A stretch of DNA of 64,000 nt from Halovulum marinum. Lineage in GTDB: Bacteria; Pseudomonadota; Alphaproteobacteria; Rhodobacterales; Rhodobacteraceae. Positions 53,272 through 63,890 of this stretch are shown here, in pieces. Positions within the stretch are counted from its first letter, which is position 1; every line of letters starts with the position of its first letter. Position numbers and translations under genes: made by a program. Under the pieces are notes generated by a model that saw nothing but the letters and a program-made list of their open reading frames with translations, searched no databases and had not been told where the DNA came from. Location of the stretch: NCBI RefSeq assembly GCF_009697225.1, contig NZ_WIND01000017.1, positions 29,017 through 93,016 on the forward strand, in the 5' to 3' direction.

Positions 53272-54195
53272 TCACCCGCCGGCGGCGGCGACCTCGTCCA
53301 GCACCCAGGCCCGGAACGCCGCGATCTTCGGCTGCTCGGCGGTCTCGGGCGGGTAGACCAGGAAGTAGGCGAAGCTGGTGCGGTCCCGCTCGCCCGGCGG
53401 GAACGGCCGCACCAGCCGTCCGGCGGCAAGATCGTCCGCCACCAGCGAGCGCGTCACCAGCGCCACGCCGTGCCCCTCCAGCGCCGCCTGCACCGCCATG
53501 CTGTCGATGCTGAAGCGCAGTCCCGCCTCGGAGTCGATGCCGGTGACGCCCGCCGCGCGCAGCCACATCGGCCAACTGGGCGCGTCCGGCTCCTGCATCG
53601 TCCAGGCGATGTGCAGCAGCGTGTGCCGGCACAGATCGTCCGGCGTGCGCAGCGGCGGCGTGCCCGACGCCAGCGCCGGGCTGCACACCGGGAACGCGGT
53701 CTCGCCGGTCAGCCGATCGGCGCGCAGCCGGCCGTAATGGCCGCGGCCGTAGCGCAGCGCCAGGTCGACGTCCTCGGTGCCGTCGAAGCGGGTCAGCGAA
53801 TCCGAGGCGTCGATCCGGATCTCGTACTCCGGGTGCCGGGCGCGGAACCGCTCCAGCCGCGGCAGCAGCCATTTCGAGGCGAACGAAGGCGCGGCGCTGA
53901 TCGTCAGCACCCGGTCGCGGGCCGCGGGCCGCGACCGCATCCGCGCCGCAGCCTCGGCCAGCCGGGCGAAGCCCTCGGTCAGCACCGGCGCGGCGGCGGC
54001 GCCGGCCTCGGTCAGCGCCAGCGCCCGGGTCAGGCGGCGGAACAGCGGCTGGCCGACGAACTCCTCCAGCGCGCGCACCTGCTGGCTGATCGCCGCGGGG
54101 GTGACGTGCAGTTCCTCGGCGGCGGCCTTGAAGCTCAGGTGGCGGGCCGCGGCCTCGAACGCACGCAGGCCGGTCAGCGGGGGCAGGGGGCTCAT
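53272..54195 (-). CDS. LysR-family regulator, GcvA-like
   Basis: About 307-aa LysR protein: HTH LTGLRAFEAAARHLSFKAAA-EELHVTPAAISQQVRALEEF, and an effector domain (VLTISAAPSFASKWLLPRLE, DLALRYGRGHYGRLRADRL). I choose ATG 54195, preceded by GGGA; an in-frame ATG at 54210 lacks a ribosome-binding site. It is divergent from the DUF1127 gene. Its target is not shown by the sequence; the nearby aromatic amino-acid pathway is one possibility. Confidence 0.87.
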   Translation of the reverse strand: MSPLPPLTGLRAFEAAARHLSFKAAAEELHVTPAAISQQVRALEEFVGQPLFRRLTRALALTEAGAAAAPVLTEGFARLAEAAARMRSRPAARDRVLTISAAPSFASKWLLPRLERFRARHPEYEIRIDASDSLTRFDGTEDVDLALRYGRGHYGRLRADRLTGETAFPVCSPALASGTPPLRTPDDLCRHTLLHIAWTMQEPDAPSWPMWLRAAGVTGIDSEAGLRFSIDSMAVQAALEGHGVALVTRSLVADDLAAGRLVRPFPPGERDRTSFAYFLVYPPETAEQPKIAAFRAWVLDEVAAAGG

Positions 54196-54372
54196 CACTG
54201 CGATTCCCATGAATTAGATTTGCTTTTGCGTCTGCTCAGAAGTTCTCGTTTGTTTCCGTGTGTTGGCAGAACGATATTGGCTTTACGGGAAAGGCGCCAG
54301 AGGTGTCGTTCCACCGGATCAGCGATAACCGAAGCACCGCGTGCGCGGCTGGCGCCGCGGAAAGGAGACCTG

Positions 54373-54876
54373 ATGTATATCTCGCATGCCTGGCTGTTCG
54401 CCCATTCCTCGCCCGAGATGGCCGAGGTCCACCGTCTCGCCACCGAGGCGCGCGCCGCCGCCGTGTACGCCACCTGGCGGCGGGCGCGGTCCCGTCTCGG
54501 TCGCCTGTTCGCCGCGTTCGGGCGCATCCGGCTCGCCCGCCGGCAGCGCCGCAACCTGGCCACGCTTCAGGCGCTTCCGCCGGAGCTGCTGCGCGACATC
54601 GGTCTGGCCGAGGGCGAATTGCGGGACATCGCCGAGGTGACGGCGCGCCATGCCGGCCCGGACGGGCTGACGGTCGCGGCGGCCCGGCGTCTTGCCGCCT
54701 CCGAAGCCGCCTCGGCGGCCGGCGAGCCGGCACCGGTTCCGCAGCCGATCCCGCAGCCGGTGCGGCTGACGGTGGTCGCCGCGCCGCGCCGCGCCGCGCG
54801 GCGGTCAGGCAAGGCACCGGTGATCCCGCTGCCGGCACTGGCGGGCCCGCGCCCCGCCGCCTGCGCCCACTGCTGA
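54373..54876 (+). CDS. DUF1127-domain protein
   Basis: 167-aa protein. The DUF1127 motif is NLATLQALPPELLRDIGLAE, about residues 61-80, preceded by a basic helix (RRARSRLGRLFAAFGRIRLA). The C-terminal about 70 residues are Ala/Pro-rich and not part of the family. RBS GGAGACC. DUF1127 proteins of Alphaproteobacteria are small, basic, often stress- or phosphate-regulated, and some bind RNA. This one is unusually long. Confidence 0.8.
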   Translation: MYISHAWLFAHSSPEMAEVHRLATEARAAAVYATWRRARSRLGRLFAAFGRIRLARRQRRNLATLQALPPELLRDIGLAEGELRDIAEVTARHAGPDGLTVAAARRLAASEAASAAGEPAPVPQPIPQPVRLTVVAAPRRAARRSGKAPVIPLPALAGPRPAACAHC

Positions 54877-55099
54877 GGCGGCCGGCCGCCGCCGCGGCGC
54901 GCCCGCAAGCGCGCCGCGGCGAAACCTGTTGGCACAGACCCGCCTTCGTTTGCTCATGCAACCTGAATGTTGACAATGCACCATCTCCGGCGCACTCTTC
55001 AGGCTGTGGCTGGCCACGAGTCGGCCATCCCGCGGGCCGGGACATCCGGGACGGCAAGGGTGGGCACGTAACCCCTGCCGGCAAACGATGAGGTCGCCT

Positions 55100-56203
<1,104 letters not shown>

Positions 56204-56213
56204 GGAGGCGGCG

Positions 56214-57083
56214 ATGAACGTCACCCGGACAGACCCCGCCCGCAGCCGCTACGCCGACGCGCCGCAGGCCGCCGATCACACCATCGACCAGCAGTGGGAG
56301 GCCTACTCCCCGGCCGAGCACGGGCGCTGGGACCGGCTGTTCGCCCGGTCCCGCGAGGTGCTGGAGGGGCGGGCCTGCGCGCCGTTCCTCGACGCGGTCG
56401 CGAAGCTGCGGCTGTCCTCGGGCGGGATACCGCACATGCGCCGGCTGAGCGACCGGCTGGAGCGGATGACCGGCTGGCGGGTGGTCGCGGTGCGCGGTCT
56501 GGTCCCGGACGAGGTGTTCTTCGACCACCTCGCCAACCGCCGCTTTCCGGCCGGCGCCTTCATCCGGTCCGAGGCCGAGATGGACTATATCGAGGAGCCG
56601 GACGTGTTTCACGACATCTTCGGCCACGTCCCGCTGCTGGCCGATCCGACCTATGCCGCCTATCTCGAGGCCTATGGCCGCGCCGGGGCGCGGGCGATGG
56701 CGCGCGGGCGGCTGAAGAACCTGGCGCGGCTGTACTGGTACACGGTCGAGTTCGGCCTGATCGAGGAGGCCGGCGCGCTGCGGCTGTTCGGCGCCGGGAT
56801 CATGTCCTCGACCGCCGAGAGCATGTTCGCGCTGGAAGATCCGTCGCCGCACCGGGTGCGGTTCGACCTGGGGCGGGTGATGCGCACCGACTACATCATC
56901 GACGACTTCCAGCAGGTGTACTTCGTCATCGACAGCTTCGAGGCGCTGCTGGCCGAGTGCGAGCGCGATTTCGGCCCGCTGTACGACCGGCTGGCCGAGG
57001 CGGCCGCGATCCCGCCCGACCGGCTGATCGACAGCGACTGCGTCCTGCACCGGGGCACGCTGGACTATTTCCGCAAGACCTGA
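56214..57083 (+). CDS. phhA: Phenylalanine 4-hydroxylase
   Basis: 289-aa pterin-dependent hydroxylase making tyrosine from phenylalanine. Iron triad His133, His138 ([12 protein letters not shown]) and Glu179 ([12 protein letters not shown]). Other conserved pieces: [27 protein letters not shown] and [17 protein letters not shown]. It is monomeric bacterial length. Ten bp after hpd. No pterin-4a-carbinolamine dehydratase gene is adjacent. Confidence 0.96.
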   Translation: MNVTRTDPARSRYADAPQAADHTIDQQWEAYSPAEHGRWDRLFARSREVLEGRACAPFLDAVAKLRLSSGGIPHMRRLSDRLERMTGWRVVAVRGLVPDEVFFDHLANRRFPAGAFIRSEAEMDYIEEPDVFHDIFGHVPLLADPTYAAYLEAYGRAGARAMARGRLKNLARLYWYTVEFGLIEEAGALRLFGAGIMSSTAESMFALEDPSPHRVRFDLGRVMRTDYIIDDFQQVYFVIDSFEALLAECERDFGPLYDRLAEAAAIPPDRLIDSDCVLHRGTLDYFRKT

Positions 57084-57109
57084 GCGTCTTCGCCGGGGGG
57101 AGCATCGCC

Positions 57110-58480
57110 ATGGATACCAGGACCCACGAGCTTGTCATCGCGCAGAGCCGGGCGAAGTACAACGAGGGCTACATGCCCGGCTTCGGCAACGACTTCGAGA
57201 CCGAGGCGGTCGAGGGCGCGCTGCCGATCGGGCAGAACTCGCCGCAGCGCTGCCCGTACGGGCTTTATGCCGAGCAGTTGTCGGGCACGCCGTTCACCGC
57301 GCCGCGGGCCAGCAACGAGCGCACCTGGCTGTACCGGATGCGGCCCACGGTGCAGCACTTCGCGCAGATGACGCGGATCGAGCTGCCGGATTTCCGCTCG
57401 GCCCCGACCGCGGGCGAAAGCGGCCTGCCGCTGGCGCCGATGCGCTGGGACCCGGCGCCGGTCCCCGAGGATGCCGGAAGCTGGCTGGCGGGCATGCGCA
57501 CCATCGCCACCGGCGGCGACGTGCTGACCCAGACCGGCTACGCGATCCACACCTACGCCGTCACCGAGGGCATGGATACCGAGGTGTTCTACAACGCCGA
57601 CGGCGAGATGCTGGTGGTGCCCGAGGTCGGCGCGCTGCGCTTCTTCACCGAGATGGGGGTGATCGACATCGCACCGGGCGAGATCGCCGTGCTGCCGCGC
57701 GGCCTGAAGTACAAGGTGCTGCTGAATGGCGACGCCCGGTGCCGCGGCTATGTCTGCGAGAACTACGGCGGCGCCTTCTCGGTGCCCGAGCGCGGACCGA
57801 TCGGCGCCAACTGCCTGGCCAACCCGCGCGATTTCCTGACCCCGGTCGCGGCCTATGAATGGAAGGACGGCGTGCGCCACGGGCTGACGGTGAAATGGTG
57901 CGGCCAGTTCCACCGCTGCGAGATCGACCACAGCCCGCTGGACGTGGTCGCCTGGCACGGCAACTATGCGCCCTACAAGTACAACCTGCGGCACTATTCG
58001 CCGGTCGGGCCGATCCGCAACGACCATGCCGATCCGTCGATCTTCACCGTGCTGACCGCACCCAGCGGCGAGCCGGGGACCGCGAACATCGATTTCGTGA
58101 TCTTCCCGCCGCGCTGGCTGGTGGCCGAGAACTCGTTCCGCCCGCCCTGGTACCACATGAACGTGATGTCCGAGTTCATGGGCCTGATCGAAGGCGTCTA
58201 CGACGCCAAGCCCGAAGGCTTCGTGCCCGGCGGGATGTCGATCCACAACATGATGCTGCCGCACGGCCCGGACGCCGAGGCGTTCTACAAGGCGTCGCTG
58301 AAGCACCTTGAGCCGGAGAAGCTGGACAACACGCTGGCCTTCATGTTCGAGACCCGGTTCCCGCAGCAGCTGACCAAATACGCCGCCGGGCTGCCGACCC
58401 TGCAGGCGTCCTACCCGGACGTGTGGACGCCGTTGCGCAACCATTTCGATCCGACCCGCCGCGACTGGACCGGCGAATGA
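57110..58480 (+). CDS. hmgA: Homogentisate 1,2-dioxygenase
   Basis: 456-aa cupin dioxygenase opening the homogentisate ring to maleylacetoacetate. Family features: [53 protein letters not shown], then [19 protein letters not shown] and [17 protein letters not shown] with active-site His/Glu residues. Full length. 26 bp after phhA in the same orientation. Confidence 0.96.
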   Translation: MDTRTHELVIAQSRAKYNEGYMPGFGNDFETEAVEGALPIGQNSPQRCPYGLYAEQLSGTPFTAPRASNERTWLYRMRPTVQHFAQMTRIELPDFRSAPTAGESGLPLAPMRWDPAPVPEDAGSWLAGMRTIATGGDVLTQTGYAIHTYAVTEGMDTEVFYNADGEMLVVPEVGALRFFTEMGVIDIAPGEIAVLPRGLKYKVLLNGDARCRGYVCENYGGAFSVPERGPIGANCLANPRDFLTPVAAYEWKDGVRHGLTVKWCGQFHRCEIDHSPLDVVAWHGNYAPYKYNLRHYSPVGPIRNDHADPSIFTVLTAPSGEPGTANIDFVIFPPRWLVAENSFRPPWYHMNVMSEFMGLIEGVYDAKPEGFVPGGMSIHNMMLPHGPDAEAFYKASLKHLEPEKLDNTLAFMFETRFPQQLTKYAAGLPTLQASYPDVWTPLRNHFDPTRRDWTGE

Positions 58481-58535
58481 GCCGGGCGTTCCGGTCGCCG
58501 CCGCGTGCGGCTTGCCCGCCCGGGGGAGGGCCGGC

Positions 58536-59804
58536 ATGGGCGGTCTGAACGCCACCCACGATCCGGCGCGCCGCAGCTGGATCGACAGCGCCAACGCGCC
58601 CGGCACCGACTTCCCGATCCAGAACCTGCCCTGGGGCGTGTTCTCGGAACCGGGCGGCCCGAAGCGCGTCGGCGTCGCCATCGGCGCGCACATCCTGGAC
58701 GTGACCGCGGCCGAGACCGCCGGGCTGGTGCGCGCCTCGGACGCGCCGGTATTCGGCGGCGGCACGCTCAACGCCTTCATGGCGCTGCCGCAGGACGTCT
58801 GGTCGCGGACCCGCGCGCAACTGGCCGATCTGCTGGACGCCGGGCGCGGGCCCCGCGACGGGCTGGTGCTGGTCGCGCAGGCGGACGCGCGGATGCATCT
58901 GCCGGTTTTCGTGCGCGGCTTCACCGATTTCTACGCCTCGAAGGAGCACGCCAGCAACGTCGGCGCGATGTTCCGCGGTCCCGAGAACGCGCTGATGCCG
59001 AACTGGCTGCACATCCCGATCGGCTACAACGGGCGCGCCTCGACGGTGGTGGTGTCGGGCACGCCGATCCGGCGGCCTCTGGGCCAGCTGAAGGCGCCGG
59101 CGGACGCGGCGCCGCGGCTGGGGCCGTCGCGGAAGCTGGACATCGAGCTGGAACTGGGCGCGATCGTCGGCACGCCCTCGGCGATGGGCCGGCCGGTCAC
59201 CACCGCGCAGGCCTATGACATGATCTTCGGCTTCGTGCTGCTGAACGACTGGTCGGCGCGCGACATCCAGCTGTGGGAATACCAGCCGCTGGGGCCGTTC
59301 CAGTCCAAGGCGTTCGGCACCTCGATCGGCCCCTGGATCGTCACCCGCGAGGCGCTGGAGCCGTATCGCGCCGCCACGCCCGAGCGGGCCGGGCCGCTGC
59401 TGCCCTATCTGCACGAGGCGACGCCGAACAACTTCGACATCCTGCTGGAGATCGACCTGGCGCCCGCGGGCGGTGCGCCCACCACCATCAGCCGCACCAA
59501 CGCCCGTCACCTGTACTACTCGGCCGCGCAGCAGCTGGCGCATCACGCGCTGTCGGGCTGTGCGATGGAAACCGGCGATCTGCTGGGCTCGGGCACGATC
59601 TCGGGGCCGGCGCGGGGCAGCTGCGGCTCGCTGCTGGAACTGACCTGGAACGGGCGCGATCCGCTGCCCATCGACGGCGGTACCCGCACCTTCGTCGAGG
59701 ACGGCGACACGCTGACCCTGCGCGGCTGGTGCGAGGGCGCCGGGCGGATCGGCTTCGGCGCCTGCACCGGCACGATCCTGCCCGCGCCGCCTGCGCCGGC
59801 GTAG
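58536..59804 (+). CDS. fahA: Fumarylacetoacetase
   Basis: 422-aa hydrolase cleaving fumarylacetoacetate to fumarate and acetoacetate. N-terminal domain (SWIDSANAPGTDFPIQNLPW) and catalytic FAH domain with FTDFYASKEHASNVGAMFRG, GYNGRASTVVVSG, LDIELELGAIVG, LLNDWSARDIQLWEYQPLGP and GTISGP. Start ATG 58536 behind GGGGGAGGG; a TTG 24 bases upstream is not needed. Confidence 0.96.
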   Translation: MGGLNATHDPARRSWIDSANAPGTDFPIQNLPWGVFSEPGGPKRVGVAIGAHILDVTAAETAGLVRASDAPVFGGGTLNAFMALPQDVWSRTRAQLADLLDAGRGPRDGLVLVAQADARMHLPVFVRGFTDFYASKEHASNVGAMFRGPENALMPNWLHIPIGYNGRASTVVVSGTPIRRPLGQLKAPADAAPRLGPSRKLDIELELGAIVGTPSAMGRPVTTAQAYDMIFGFVLLNDWSARDIQLWEYQPLGPFQSKAFGTSIGPWIVTREALEPYRAATPERAGPLLPYLHEATPNNFDILLEIDLAPAGGAPTTISRTNARHLYYSAAQQLAHHALSGCAMETGDLLGSGTISGPARGSCGSLLELTWNGRDPLPIDGGTRTFVEDGDTLTLRGWCEGAGRIGFGACTGTILPAPPAPA

Positions 59805-59923
59805 CCCGGCGGGGTGGGCAACGGAGGAGGCGCGGATGGAAAGGGCGGGGGCCGATCCGTGCCGCCGGCGGGCCGGCGGGCTTGCGGGCCGGGGTGAGCC
59901 GGAGTGAAACGGGAGAGGCGGCG

Positions 59924-60562
59924 ATGGGCATCACGCTCCATGACTACTGGCGCTCGTCGGCCAGCTACCGGGTGCGGATCGCGCTGGGGCTCAAGGGGCT
60001 CGGCTGGACCTCGGCGCCGGTGGACCTGCGCACGCGCGAGAACCGGGCGCCCGCGCACCTGAAGCGCAACCCGCAGGGGCTGGTGCCGGTGCTGGACATC
60101 GACGGCCACCGGCTGACCCAGTCGCTGGCGATCATCGAATATCTCGACGAGACCCGGCCCGCGCCGCCGCTGCTGCCGGCCGACCCGACCGAACGTGCCC
60201 GGCTGCGTGCCGTGGCCCATGCGGTGGCGATGGAGATCGCGCCGGTCAACAACCTCAGCGTCGTGGCGCATGTCGAGGATCTGACCGGCAGTGCGCAGGC
60301 GCGGCCGGACTGGATGCGCCACTTCATGCTGCCGGGACTGCACGCGGTCGAGGCGCTGCTGGATCATCCGGCGACCGGGCCGTTCTGCCACGGCGCCGCG
60401 CCGGGGCTGGCCGATATCTGCGTGGTGCCGCAGGTCTACAACGCCGAGCGGTGGCAGATCCCGCTGGACCGGATGCCGCGGATCCGCGCCGTCGCCGCCG
60501 CCTGCGCCGCGGTTCCGGCCTTCGTCGCCGCGCACCCCGACCGCGCCCGCCCTGCCGTCTGA
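59924..60562 (+). CDS. maiA: Maleylacetoacetate isomerase
   Basis: 212-aa zeta-class glutathione S-transferase isomerising maleylacetoacetate to fumarylacetoacetate. The active-site motif SSASYRVRIALGLKGL is present, with NPQGLVPVLDIDGHRLTQSLAIIEYLDE (G-site) and a C-terminal helical domain. RBS GGGAGAGG. It follows fahA after 119 bp and converges with marR after six bp. Confidence 0.95.
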   Translation: MGITLHDYWRSSASYRVRIALGLKGLGWTSAPVDLRTRENRAPAHLKRNPQGLVPVLDIDGHRLTQSLAIIEYLDETRPAPPLLPADPTERARLRAVAHAVAMEIAPVNNLSVVAHVEDLTGSAQARPDWMRHFMLPGLHAVEALLDHPATGPFCHGAAPGLADICVVPQVYNAERWQIPLDRMPRIRAVAAACAAVPAFVAAHPDRARPAV

Positions 60563-60568
60563 CCGGCG

Positions 60569-61093
60569 TCAGTCGCGCGCCGCGGCCATCGAGGCCGGCG
60601 CCGCTTCGGGCTGCTCCAGCTCCAGCGCCAGATGGCGCGAGATCTTGTCGATGGCGCTGCGCAGCGCCATCAGTTCGTCCTCGTCCAGCAGGTCGGCGAA
60701 CACCTTCTGCCGCGATTCCAGCATCGGCTGCACCTCGGACAGGATGGCGCGCCCGGCCGGGGTCAGGTTCAGCAGTTTCTTGCGGCGGTTGTTCGGGTCG
60801 GTCTGCTGCGCCAGCAGGCCGCGGGCCAGCAGGTCCGACACCGCGCGGCTGATCTGCGCGCGGTCGATCACCATCAGCCGGCTCAGGTCCGCCGCCGTGG
60901 TCTGGCCGAAGATCGAGAGCACCATCAGGATCCGGTACCAGGTCAGCCCCAGCTCGTGCGGGGCCAGCTGCTTGGCCGCGTGGCTGTCCAGCAGCTTCGA
61001 CAGCCGGCTGATCCGGAACGACAGCCGCCGTTCCAACTCGGCCAGGGCGGCGAGGCGGTGCTGCATGCGTTCCGGGTCGTCGAGAAAGGCCAT
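60569..61093 (-). CDS. MarR-family transcriptional regulator
   Basis: 174-aa winged-helix regulator: LGLTWYRILMVLSIFGQTTA, recognition region DLSRLMVIDRAQISRAVSDL, wing LAQQTDPNNRRKKLLNLTPA. It is divergent from the CoA-transferase genes, with a dyad between them, and convergent with maiA. It probably represses the CoA-transferase genes and possibly the aromatic cluster in response to a pathway intermediate. Confidence 0.88.
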   Translation of the reverse strand: MAFLDDPERMQHRLAALAELERRLSFRISRLSKLLDSHAAKQLAPHELGLTWYRILMVLSIFGQTTAADLSRLMVIDRAQISRAVSDLLARGLLAQQTDPNNRRKKLLNLTPAGRAILSEVQPMLESRQKVFADLLDEDELMALRSAIDKISRHLALELEQPEAAPASMAAARD

Positions 61094-61123
61094 CTGCGGT
61101 CCCTTGTCGTTGATCGGGCAACA

Positions 61124-61146
61124 CTTTCGATGTTACGTCACGAAAG
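61124..61146. promoter_or_regulatory. Candidate MarR operator
   Basis: Inverted repeat CTTTCG (61124-61129) and CGAAAG (61141-61146) separated by 11 bp, 31 bp upstream of the marR ATG in the marR/CoA-transferase divergent region. Arm length and spacing suit a MarR dimer site. Confidence 0.5.
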
Positions 61147-61269
61147 GTGCGGTGCAGACAATATAACCGGATTCCGAGCCGGGGTGCGATGCCTGCCGGT
61201 CAGAAAGTGCGATGAGGCGACGTCCGCCGCGCGGGCGCGATCCGGTGGTGAAGCCGGGCGGCGATCCCG

Positions 61270-61275
61270 TATAAT
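61270..61275 (+). promoter_or_regulatory. Candidate -10 box of the CoA-transferase operon
   Basis: A perfect TATAAT in otherwise GC-rich DNA, 54 bp before the first CoA-transferase ATG. No good -35 hexamer is visible at 16-18 bp, so an activator may be needed. Confidence 0.45.
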
Positions 61276-61328
61276 GGAAGTTGGTCGCGGGGCGGACGGT
61301 GCCGGCGGCGGCGGTGGGAGAGGACGGC

Positions 61329-61982
61329 ATGAAACAGGCGATCCGCGCGACCGAGTTGGCGGCGCTGGTGCCCGACGGCGCCACGGTGATGATCGGCGGC
61401 TTCATGGGCGTGGGCTCGCCCGAGCGGCTGATCGACGCGCTGGTGACCTGCGGTCGGCGCGGGCTGACGGTGATCGCCAACGACAGCGCGGTGCCGGGCG
61501 TGGGCGTCGGCAAGCTGGTCACGGCCGGGGCGGTCGTCCGGCTGGTCGCCTCGCACATCGGGCTGAACCCCGAGACGCAGGCGCGGATGAACGCCGGCGA
61601 GATCGCGGTGGAACTGGTGCCCCAGGGCACGCTGGTCGAGCGTATCCGCGCCGCCGGCGTCGGCCTTGGCGGGGTGCTGACGCCCACCGGCCTCGGCACC
61701 CCGGTCGAGGACGGCAAGCCGGTGATCGAGGTCGAGGGCCGGCGCTATCTGCTGGAGACGCCGCTGCGCGCCGACGTGGCGCTGATCGCCGCGCGGCGGG
61801 CGGACTACGTCGGCAACCTCGAATACTTCCTGACCGCGCAGAACTTCAACCCGGTGATGGCGATGGCCGCGAAGCTGGTCATCGCCGAACCCGAGCACAT
61901 CGTGCCGGTGGGGGTGATCCCGCCCGACGCGGTCCGCACCCCCGGCGCGCTGGTCGACCACGTTCTGGGGAGGGCGACATGA
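61329..61982 (+). CDS. 3-oxoacid CoA-transferase, subunit A
   Basis: 217-aa alpha subunit of a family-I CoA-transferase: VPDGATVMIGGFMGVGSPER, NDSAVPGVGVGKLVTAGAVV, ASHIGLNPETQ, ELVPQGTLVERIRAAGVGLG. Start ATG 61329 with GGGAGAGGAC upstream. Coupled to subunit B (ATGA). With the homogentisate cluster next to it, the likely job is activating acetoacetate to acetoacetyl-CoA (AtoD/ScoA type). Confidence 0.9.
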   Translation: MKQAIRATELAALVPDGATVMIGGFMGVGSPERLIDALVTCGRRGLTVIANDSAVPGVGVGKLVTAGAVVRLVASHIGLNPETQARMNAGEIAVELVPQGTLVERIRAAGVGLGGVLTPTGLGTPVEDGKPVIEVEGRRYLLETPLRADVALIAARRADYVGNLEYFLTAQNFNPVMAMAAKLVIAEPEHIVPVGVIPPDAVRTPGALVDHVLGRAT

Positions 61983-62605
61983 CCGACGCCAGGGAAGTGA
62001 TCGCCCGGCGGGTGGCGGCAGAGATCCGGCCCGGCACGCTTGTCAACCTGGGGATCGGGCTGCCCAGCCTGGTGGCGAACTACATTCCCGCCGATTTCGG
62101 CGTGTTCTTCCAGGCCGAGAACGGCGTGATCGGCATGGGCGCGCGCCCGCCGGAAGGGATGCAGGACCCGGATCTGACCGACGCCGGCGGCGGCTTCATC
62201 ACCGCGGTGCCGGGGGCGGCGGCGATCGACAGCGCGATGAGCTTCGGGCTGATCCGCGGCGGGCACATCGACGTGACCGTGCTGGGCGGGCTGGAGGTCG
62301 ACGAACGCGGGCGGCTGGCCAACTGGATGATCCCGGGCAAGATGGTGCCCGGCATGGGCGGGGCCATGGATCTGGTGACCGGCGCGCGGCGGGTGATCGT
62401 GGCGATGACCCACACCAACAAGGACCGGCCGAAGATCGTCGCGCGCACCGAACTGCCGCTGACCTCGGCGCGGCCGGTGGACCTGATCGTGACCGAGATG
62501 GCGGTGCTGGCGCCCACGCCTGACGGGCTGAGGCTGCTGGAGGTCGCGCCGGGGCACGACGCCGCACAGGTCCGCCGGGCGACCGGCGCGGCATTGTCGG
62601 ACTAG
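61979..62605 (+). CDS. 3-oxoacid CoA-transferase, subunit B
   Basis: 208-aa beta subunit. LVNLGIGLPSLVANYIP and the catalytic Glu47 in FQAENGVIGMG are diagnostic, followed by GGGFITAVPGAAAIDSAMSF and VLGGLEVDERGRLANWMIPG. Product pairs with subunit A for acetoacetate or another 3-oxoacid. Confidence 0.92.
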   Translation: MTDAREVIARRVAAEIRPGTLVNLGIGLPSLVANYIPADFGVFFQAENGVIGMGARPPEGMQDPDLTDAGGGFITAVPGAAAIDSAMSFGLIRGGHIDVTVLGGLEVDERGRLANWMIPGKMVPGMGGAMDLVTGARRVIVAMTHTNKDRPKIVARTELPLTSARPVDLIVTEMAVLAPTPDGLRLLEVAPGHDAAQVRRATGAALSD

Positions 62606-62982
62606 AGCCTGCCCAGCGCGTGCGGTGGGCCGGGGTTTCGCCGCTGTGGCCGGTCCGCGGCGAACAGATGCGCCTTGGCCGGGACACTCCGGTCGCCGAC
62701 CTCGGCGCCAAAACCCGCGATCGCGCCACGCCGCCTCGCTCAGTCGGCGTGGCACCGAGTAGCAATTGGTAACGAACCGCGCGCGGCACATCTTCGGGAC
62801 CGAGGCGGGCGCCGTCTGGAAGCCATCGAACCGGGTTCGGACGCCGATTACCCCGACACTGGATAAAATTGCCATGCCTGTTCACAGACTTGCCCACGCA
62901 CCGCTTGGCCTTGCTTTCGCAAATCATCTTGGCCCTGGCGCTGCGAAGTGCTGAATTGGTCTTACCACGGCAGGAGAACCAG
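62606..62982. other. 377-bp region without a recognisable gene
   Basis: No frame on either strand resembles a protein family. Composition is less GC-biased than its surroundings from about 62850. It probably holds the promoter of the former gntR gene and remnants of DNA lost with it. Confidence 0.45.
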
Positions 62983-63269
62983 ATGCGGGCGGAAAAAGAG
63001 GCGTCGAAGTCCGAGAAAATCGTGAGTCACCTTCGCGACGCCATCGTCACCGGCGAGCTCATCTCCAGCGCCGGCAGCAGACCGCGATCAGCGAGGACAG
63101 GTTTCCGGAACTGATCGAATGCCACCGCGCCATCTACCGCGCGATCGTCAGGAAGGACGAGGCGCTCGCGGAGGATGAACTCCGGGAGCACTTCGATTTC
63201 TCGAGCAAGCTTGAGACCGAGCAGAAGCTGAAGGGCATCGTCGCGAGAAGTGCCCAGGGCGACGGATGA
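62983..63269 (+). pseudogene. GntR/FadR-family regulator, internally deleted
   Basis: A good start (ATG 62983 behind GGAGAACC) gives EKIVSHLRDAIVTGELI, the first helix of a GntR HTH. Within 30 codons the sequence jumps to FPELIECHRAIYRAIVRKDE and EALAEDELREHFDF in another frame, the last helix of an FCD effector domain, ending at TGA 63267. Most of the HTH and effector domain is gone and the frame is shifted, so no functional regulator is made. Confidence 0.75.
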
Positions 63270-63531
63270 CGCGGCCACCGCGGTGTCCGGGAGCCAGATG
63301 AACCGATTCAATCACGGGAGGAAACTAGCTGATGGGGTCTTGAAGTTACCTGTGCACCGCAGCGCTGGTGACGCTGGCGCTGGAAAAGCGTAAAGCATCT
63401 CAGATGCACCGCGGCGCCGGGTGCCGGACTGAGTGGTGGGTCAGGCGTACGCGAACTCCTGGAATGGCCTTCATTCTGCCGGAATTCTGAGTGGATGTGC
63501 GAGTTGCATTGTCCTCTGGAAGGCTTCACGA

Positions 63532-63831
63532 ATGACCAATTCGGTCCCCCTTAAACCTACCGCTACGCCCTATGCGTTGCTGCTCGCTTTTCATGCCGTC
63601 CTTGGCGGCTTGGTACTCTCGTCCGCCGACAGCAAGCTATATTTCTTCGGAACGCCGCTCCTCATTGCCCTTTGCGGCACAGCGATCGCTCAATTTGCAC
63701 GCAATGTCGAATATCTCCGCTGGGCCGGGACAGGCATGGCATTCTGGGGCGGGTTGATCATCTTGTCTGGTTTCATCAACGACGGGGGCAGGACCAGCTC
63801 CGGGGAGTGGGTGCTCATTGCCATCGGGTGA
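63532..63831 (+). CDS. Small membrane protein of unknown function
   Basis: 99-aa protein with about three hydrophobic helices (about 12-32, 36-55, 66-84) and no recognised family. It has lower GC than its neighbours. No strong ribosome-binding site precedes ATG 63532. It lies between the gntR remnant and an IS end, so it may be recently acquired or a fragment. Confidence 0.55.
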   Translation: MTNSVPLKPTATPYALLLAFHAVLGGLVLSSADSKLYFFGTPLLIALCGTAIAQFARNVEYLRWAGTGMAFWGGLIILSGFINDGGRTSSGEWVLIAIG

Positions 63832-63833
63832 AG

Positions 63834-63854
63834 TGGTCCCAGATTTCCGGACAG
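63834..63854. mobile_element. Probable terminal inverted repeat of an IS3-family element
   Basis: TGGTCCCAGATTTCCGGACA begins 37 bp outside the transposase stop, the usual place for the right-hand IR of IS3-type elements, and directly abuts the preceding gene's stop. The other end is outside the window, so the IR cannot be matched. Confidence 0.5.
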
Positions 63855-63890
63855 TACGGCGGCTGATCTAAGGTGTATCCGGGTTAGGTT

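Noticed and set aside
55088..55099. Upstream ATG for hpd at 55088
   Set aside because: The ATG at 55100 has a GAGG ribosome-binding site that overlaps the upstream candidate, and homologues begin MGPFPHD.
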